From NCBI RefSeq assembly GCF_049671045.1, contig NZ_JBATUH010000042.1, forward strand, positions 1-53,155: a DNA stretch of 53,155 bases. The letters run 5' to 3'. Origin of the DNA: Parvibaculum sp049671045. GTDB lineage: Bacteria > Pseudomonadota > Alphaproteobacteria > Parvibaculales > Parvibaculaceae. Below are positions 50,405 through 53,155 of this stretch, piece after piece. Below the pieces are notes generated by a model. That model saw nothing but the letters and a program-made list of their open reading frames with translations. It was not told where the DNA came from and did no database searches. The first letter of the stretch is position 1. Every line of letters begins with the position of its first letter. The translations under genes and the position numbers were made by a program.

Positions 50405-51439
50405 CTAAGCCTGCCGCGCATGAGCGGCGCTCACAAGCTCCTGAAACTGGATGACGCCGTTCTCATGCACCGAGGAGAGGCGTCCCCGGTCGTAGATACC
50501 GGCCTGAAGGTTCGACTGCACGGCCTGGCAAATGGTGAGGTCTTCCTTCGCCACGGTATAGGCCCACTCGATCAGTTCGTCGCGCTCCTTCTCCTTTGCC
50601 GGATCGAGTTCGTTGAAGAGGTAGCGATAGGTCAGCCGCATTCTGGTCGGGCCCAGCGGCTCGACCTGCCCGATATTCATGCCCCAGTTATACATGTTGA
50701 AGAAGAGCCCCGGCAGACGCCATACCCAGAGCCCGTCCGTCTGCCCGCCGTCGCGCGCCGGTGCATAGTGCCGCTGCACGCGCAGGCCGATCGCGTCGAT
50801 GCGATAGCCGCGCATGTCAATCGCGCCATAGAGGCCCGGATGTATGGTCGGGATGTGCCATGCCTCGGCGTAATTGTCGCAATAGGTCTTCCAGTTGATA
50901 TCGGCTTCTACGGAGAACTGGCGGGCGAGCTTCATGGTTTCGATCGGATGGCGAAGCGCGACGGTCGAGATGTCGCTGAGCCATGAATCGAGCGGCTCGA
51001 CATCCGCATCGAGCGCCACGAAGACGAACCCTCGCCACGTTTCGCAGCGCGCGGGCACGAGGCCATAGGCGCTCTTGTCGATCTCCATGTCCGGCGCGCC
51101 ACGGAGATTGCCCTCGAAATCATAGAGCCAGCGATGATAGGGGCATGAGAGCCGGTCCGTATGGCCGGTGCAGTCTCCGCCTACAAGCGGTGAGGCGCGA
51201 TGACGGCAGACATTGTGGAAGCAGCGCAACACCCCGTCCTTGCCGCGTATCGCAAAGACCGGATAGCCCGCGATGGTCGCGGAGATATAGTCTCCGGGCG
51301 CTTCGAGCTGCGAGACGCGCCCGATAAGCACCCAGCTCTTCGCCCAGATTTCGCGCCGTTCTACCTCCCAGGCTTCCGCGCTCCAATAGAGTTGCGCGGG
51401 CAGCGTTTCGGGATCAGGCGATGTGGTGCCTGCCGTCAT
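50405..51439 (-). CDS. Aromatic ring-hydroxylating dioxygenase-type Rieske oxygenase, alpha subunit
   Basis: A 344-residue Rieske non-haem iron oxygenase. The [2Fe-2S] ligands are C78, H80, C99 and H102 (VCRHRASP, SCPYHRWLY), and the mononuclear iron site starts in CDNYAEAWHIPTIHPGL. GGAGGAG upstream of ATG 51439 fixes the start; an upstream in-frame stretch is Arg/Pro-rich noise. No beta subunit or reductase is adjacent, so electrons must come from elsewhere, possibly from the Rieske-FAD protein at 34-36 kb. Substrate unknown. The LuxR gene lies just upstream on the same strand. Confidence 0.92.
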   Translation of the reverse strand: MTAGTTSPDPETLPAQLYWSAEAWEVERREIWAKSWVLIGRVSQLEAPGDYISATIAGYPVFAIRGKDGVLRCFHNVCRHRASPLVGGDCTGHTDRLSCPYHRWLYDFEGNLRGAPDMEIDKSAYGLVPARCETWRGFVFVALDADVEPLDSWLSDISTVALRHPIETMKLARQFSVEADINWKTYCDNYAEAWHIPTIHPGLYGAIDMRGYRIDAIGLRVQRHYAPARDGGQTDGLWVWRLPGLFFNMYNWGMNIGQVEPLGPTRMRLTYRYLFNELDPAKEKERDELIEWAYTVAKEDLTICQAVQSNLQAGIYDRGRLSSVHENGVIQFQELVSAAHARQA

Positions 51440-51539
51440 TTTCTTTTCTCCTCCGGCCAGCGGATGTGGAGCCGCCATTCTGTTGACCGGGTGACGGTAT
51501 CGGCGGGGTGGCGCGCGCGGTATATCCTCGTTGGGATAG

Positions 51540-52379
51540 TCAGGCGGAGGTTTCGAGCATCGCCGCTTCCTGCAGCGTCTCGAAGAACAGGGCGAGCAAT
51601 TCCGCCTGCGAGCGCACATCGAGCTTGATGTAGATGCGCTTGATGTGATTGCGCACCGTGCCTGGCGCGATCTTCAGCATGCGGCCGACCGACTTCGGCG
51701 GCAGCCCCTTGAGGAGAAGCCGCGTGACCTCCTTTTCGCGCTCGCTCAGGGCTTCGGCGCCGAAACTTTCATAGGCGGCCGAGAGCATCTGGTGCAGCCG
51801 ATGGGAGGGGCCGGCATCGCTGCGGTTCTGCTCCTGATAGAGACCCCATATGCGCCGCGCCGCGATTTCGACGCTGTCGGTCACGGCGACGAGCCGGCGA
51901 AATTCGCTCGCGTTGAAATGCGGCGCGCCAACGAAACGCATGAGCGAGAAATAGGCCGCGAAATCATCGGTCAGGTAGAGCAGGTAGCAGATCTCGTCGA
52001 TCATGCCATAGGGCCGGTAGTAGGAAATGTAATAGGCGCTGTCGCGGAAATCCGGCGGGAACATTTCCTTGGGCGACAGGCAGACGCTCTGCCTGCGTTT
52101 CAGAAACTGCTCATAGCTCGGATCGAGCAGGTACTGCCCCTCCTTGTAGTCGCGGTTCCATTCATATTCGCCGTCAAGGTCAATGACGAGAGGCGGCGCA
52201 TCCCGGAGATAGAAGCCCGCATAAAGCGTCGTATCGGGAACGAGCGCGCCGAGACCCCGGCCGAGCTTGCGAATGCTCTCGACGGCGTCCGTCTCGGTGA
52301 GCGCATCGCCCAGATGCCGGCTCCATGATGCGGCGAGCGTGAGCGGGAGTGTGCCTTTGAGGTCGATTCCGGAATCCAT
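51540..52379 (-). CDS. LuxR-family transcriptional regulator with N-terminal ligand-type domain
   Basis: A 279-residue regulator. The C-terminal LuxR HTH contains LSEREKEVTRLLLKGLPPKS and PGTVRNHIKRIYIKLDVRSQ. The first ~190 residues (RDYKEGQYLLDPSYEQFLKR, AYYISYYRPYGMIDEICYLL) form a sensor-like domain I do not recognise as a standard autoinducer domain. I place the start at ATG 52379 because GGAAGG is five bases upstream; a GTG at 52487 extends the frame without support. It probably controls the Rieske oxygenase downstream and the divergent aminotransferase. Confidence 0.85.
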   Translation of the reverse strand: MDSGIDLKGTLPLTLAASWSRHLGDALTETDAVESIRKLGRGLGALVPDTTLYAGFYLRDAPPLVIDLDGEYEWNRDYKEGQYLLDPSYEQFLKRRQSVCLSPKEMFPPDFRDSAYYISYYRPYGMIDEICYLLYLTDDFAAYFSLMRFVGAPHFNASEFRRLVAVTDSVEIAARRIWGLYQEQNRSDAGPSHRLHQMLSAAYESFGAEALSEREKEVTRLLLKGLPPKSVGRMLKIAPGTVRNHIKRIYIKLDVRSQAELLALFFETLQEAAMLETSA

Positions 52380-52590
52380 GCATACCTTCCATTCGTCCCG
52401 GAAATAGTTCAGCGGGAGAGGCCGATTGTCCAGCCTTCCCGGCTCACGCATTGCCGTCTGTCCGCCCGAATAGCCTACCAAGGACACAGATCGGGGCTCA
52501 TGTCCTGCGATAGAAATGTCATCGGCCGTTCAGGCCCGAACATGAATGACGTTTTGAGCGAGTGCCCCTCGTGGGTACCGGGAGCACGAC

Positions 52591-53155
52591 ATGACCCTCG
52601 CCGGCATCAAGGCCCAGCCGATGGCGACCGCGGATATCGACAGGCGGCACAATCTCCACCCCTTCACCAATCTCGGGCTGATGGAAAACTCCGAGCGGAC
52701 GGTGATCGTCGGCGCCAAGGGCAATTATGTCTTCGGCGAGAATGGCCGGAAATTTCTCGACGGTCTTGGCGGCATGTGGTGCGTCAATATCGGCCATGGC
52801 CGCGAAGAGATGGCCGAGGCGATCGCCGATCAGATCCGCCAGCTCGACTATTATTCGCCCTTCGACGATCTGACGACGCCCGCCATGGCGACGCTCGCCG
52901 CCGCGCTTGCCCATCACGCGCCGCGCTCGCTCAGCCGCGTCCTCTTCACGACGGGCGGTTCGACCGCTGCCGATTCGGCCATCCGGATCGCCCACCACTA
53001 TTTCGAGCAGCTCGGGCAGACATCGCGCCGGCACATCATCTCCCGCGACCGCGCCTATCATGGCAGCACCTATCTGACGGCATCGCTGAGCGACCGGAGC
53101 TATTGCGATGGCTGGCTCAGGGAGGCCGGCTTCATCCATCATCTTCGCGCGCCGG
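52591..53155 (+). CDS. Class III (omega-type) aminotransferase, 3' truncated by the window end
   Basis: About 188 residues of a PLP-dependent class III aminotransferase, running off the window with no stop. Visible landmarks are HPFTNLGLMENSERTVIVG, FLDGLGGMWCVNIGHGREEM, FTTGGSTAADSAIRIA and the ring-stacking YHGSTY. These match beta-alanine:pyruvate or putrescine/amine-type transaminases. The active lysine lies beyond the window. GGGAG is six bases before the ATG. It is divergent from the LuxR gene across about 210 bases. Confidence 0.9.
   Translation, partial: MTLAGIKAQPMATADIDRRHNLHPFTNLGLMENSERTVIVGAKGNYVFGENGRKFLDGLGGMWCVNIGHGREEMAEAIADQIRQLDYYSPFDDLTTPAMATLAAALAHHAPRSLSRVLFTTGGSTAADSAIRIAHHYFEQLGQTSRRHIISRDRAYHGSTYLTASLSDRSYCDGWLREAGFIHHLRAP

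Overview
The window is high-GC bacterial DNA. It is almost certainly from an alphaproteobacterium, and a Parvibaculum-like or related rhizobial-type lineage fits best. The grounds are the block aroA-cmk-rpsA-sppA-ihfB-lapA-pyrF-trpF-trpB-trpA-accD-folC, a class II EPSP synthase, a FYDLN-type TIGR02300 protein, addA beside trxA, and a lipid-oriented accessory set (wax ester synthase, Baeyer-Villiger-type monooxygenase, acyl-CoA degradation genes). The species is not determined.

Bases 1-15,250 are core genome: the 3' end of addA, trxA, a wax ester synthase/DGAT with a basic tail, then a long minus-strand run covering folate, fatty acid, tryptophan, pyrimidine, nucleoid, ribosome and shikimate functions, a zinc-ribbon protein and tRNA-Ala(GGC).

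From 15.3 kb on, the DNA is accessory. (a) 15.3-20.8 kb: a lipoprotein joining TPR-like helices to a secretin-like domain and an unrecognised exported protein, divergent from a NarL-type response regulator and a 7TM sensor kinase. (b) 20.9-24.0 kb: a tightly overlapping arsenic operon arsR-arsI-(Fe/2OG dioxygenase)-arsC-aqpS. (c) 24.1-29.8 kb: a YghU-type glutathione transferase, then a DUF560/Slam-like outer membrane protein (type XI secretion) followed by a 1030-residue exported protein with a FecR-like domain and three tandem beta-rich modules, its probable cargo. (d) 29.9-35.7 kb: a TauE/SafE permease, an XRE-cupin regulator with two palindromes in its promoter, a class III aminotransferase overlapping a glutamine-synthetase-like ligase, and a Rieske-FAD reductase. 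(e) 35.9-43.4 kb: a LysR regulator divergent from cysJ-cysI, followed by three DsrE-type proteins and a nitronate-monooxygenase-like protein with a ferritin-like tail. (f) 43.5-53.2 kb: a Baeyer-Villiger-type monooxygenase, TetR regulator, acyl-CoA synthetase, SCPx-type thiolase, two MaoC-fold proteins and an SDR forming a beta-oxidation-like operon, then a Rieske oxygenase, a LuxR regulator and a truncated class III aminotransferase.

The most interesting loci are the secretion/cargo pair in (c), the dioxygenase inside the ars operon in (b), the sulfite reductase-DsrE-NMO operon in (e) and the TPR-secretin lipoprotein with its two-component system in (a). All functions are read from motifs and context; no database search was run.
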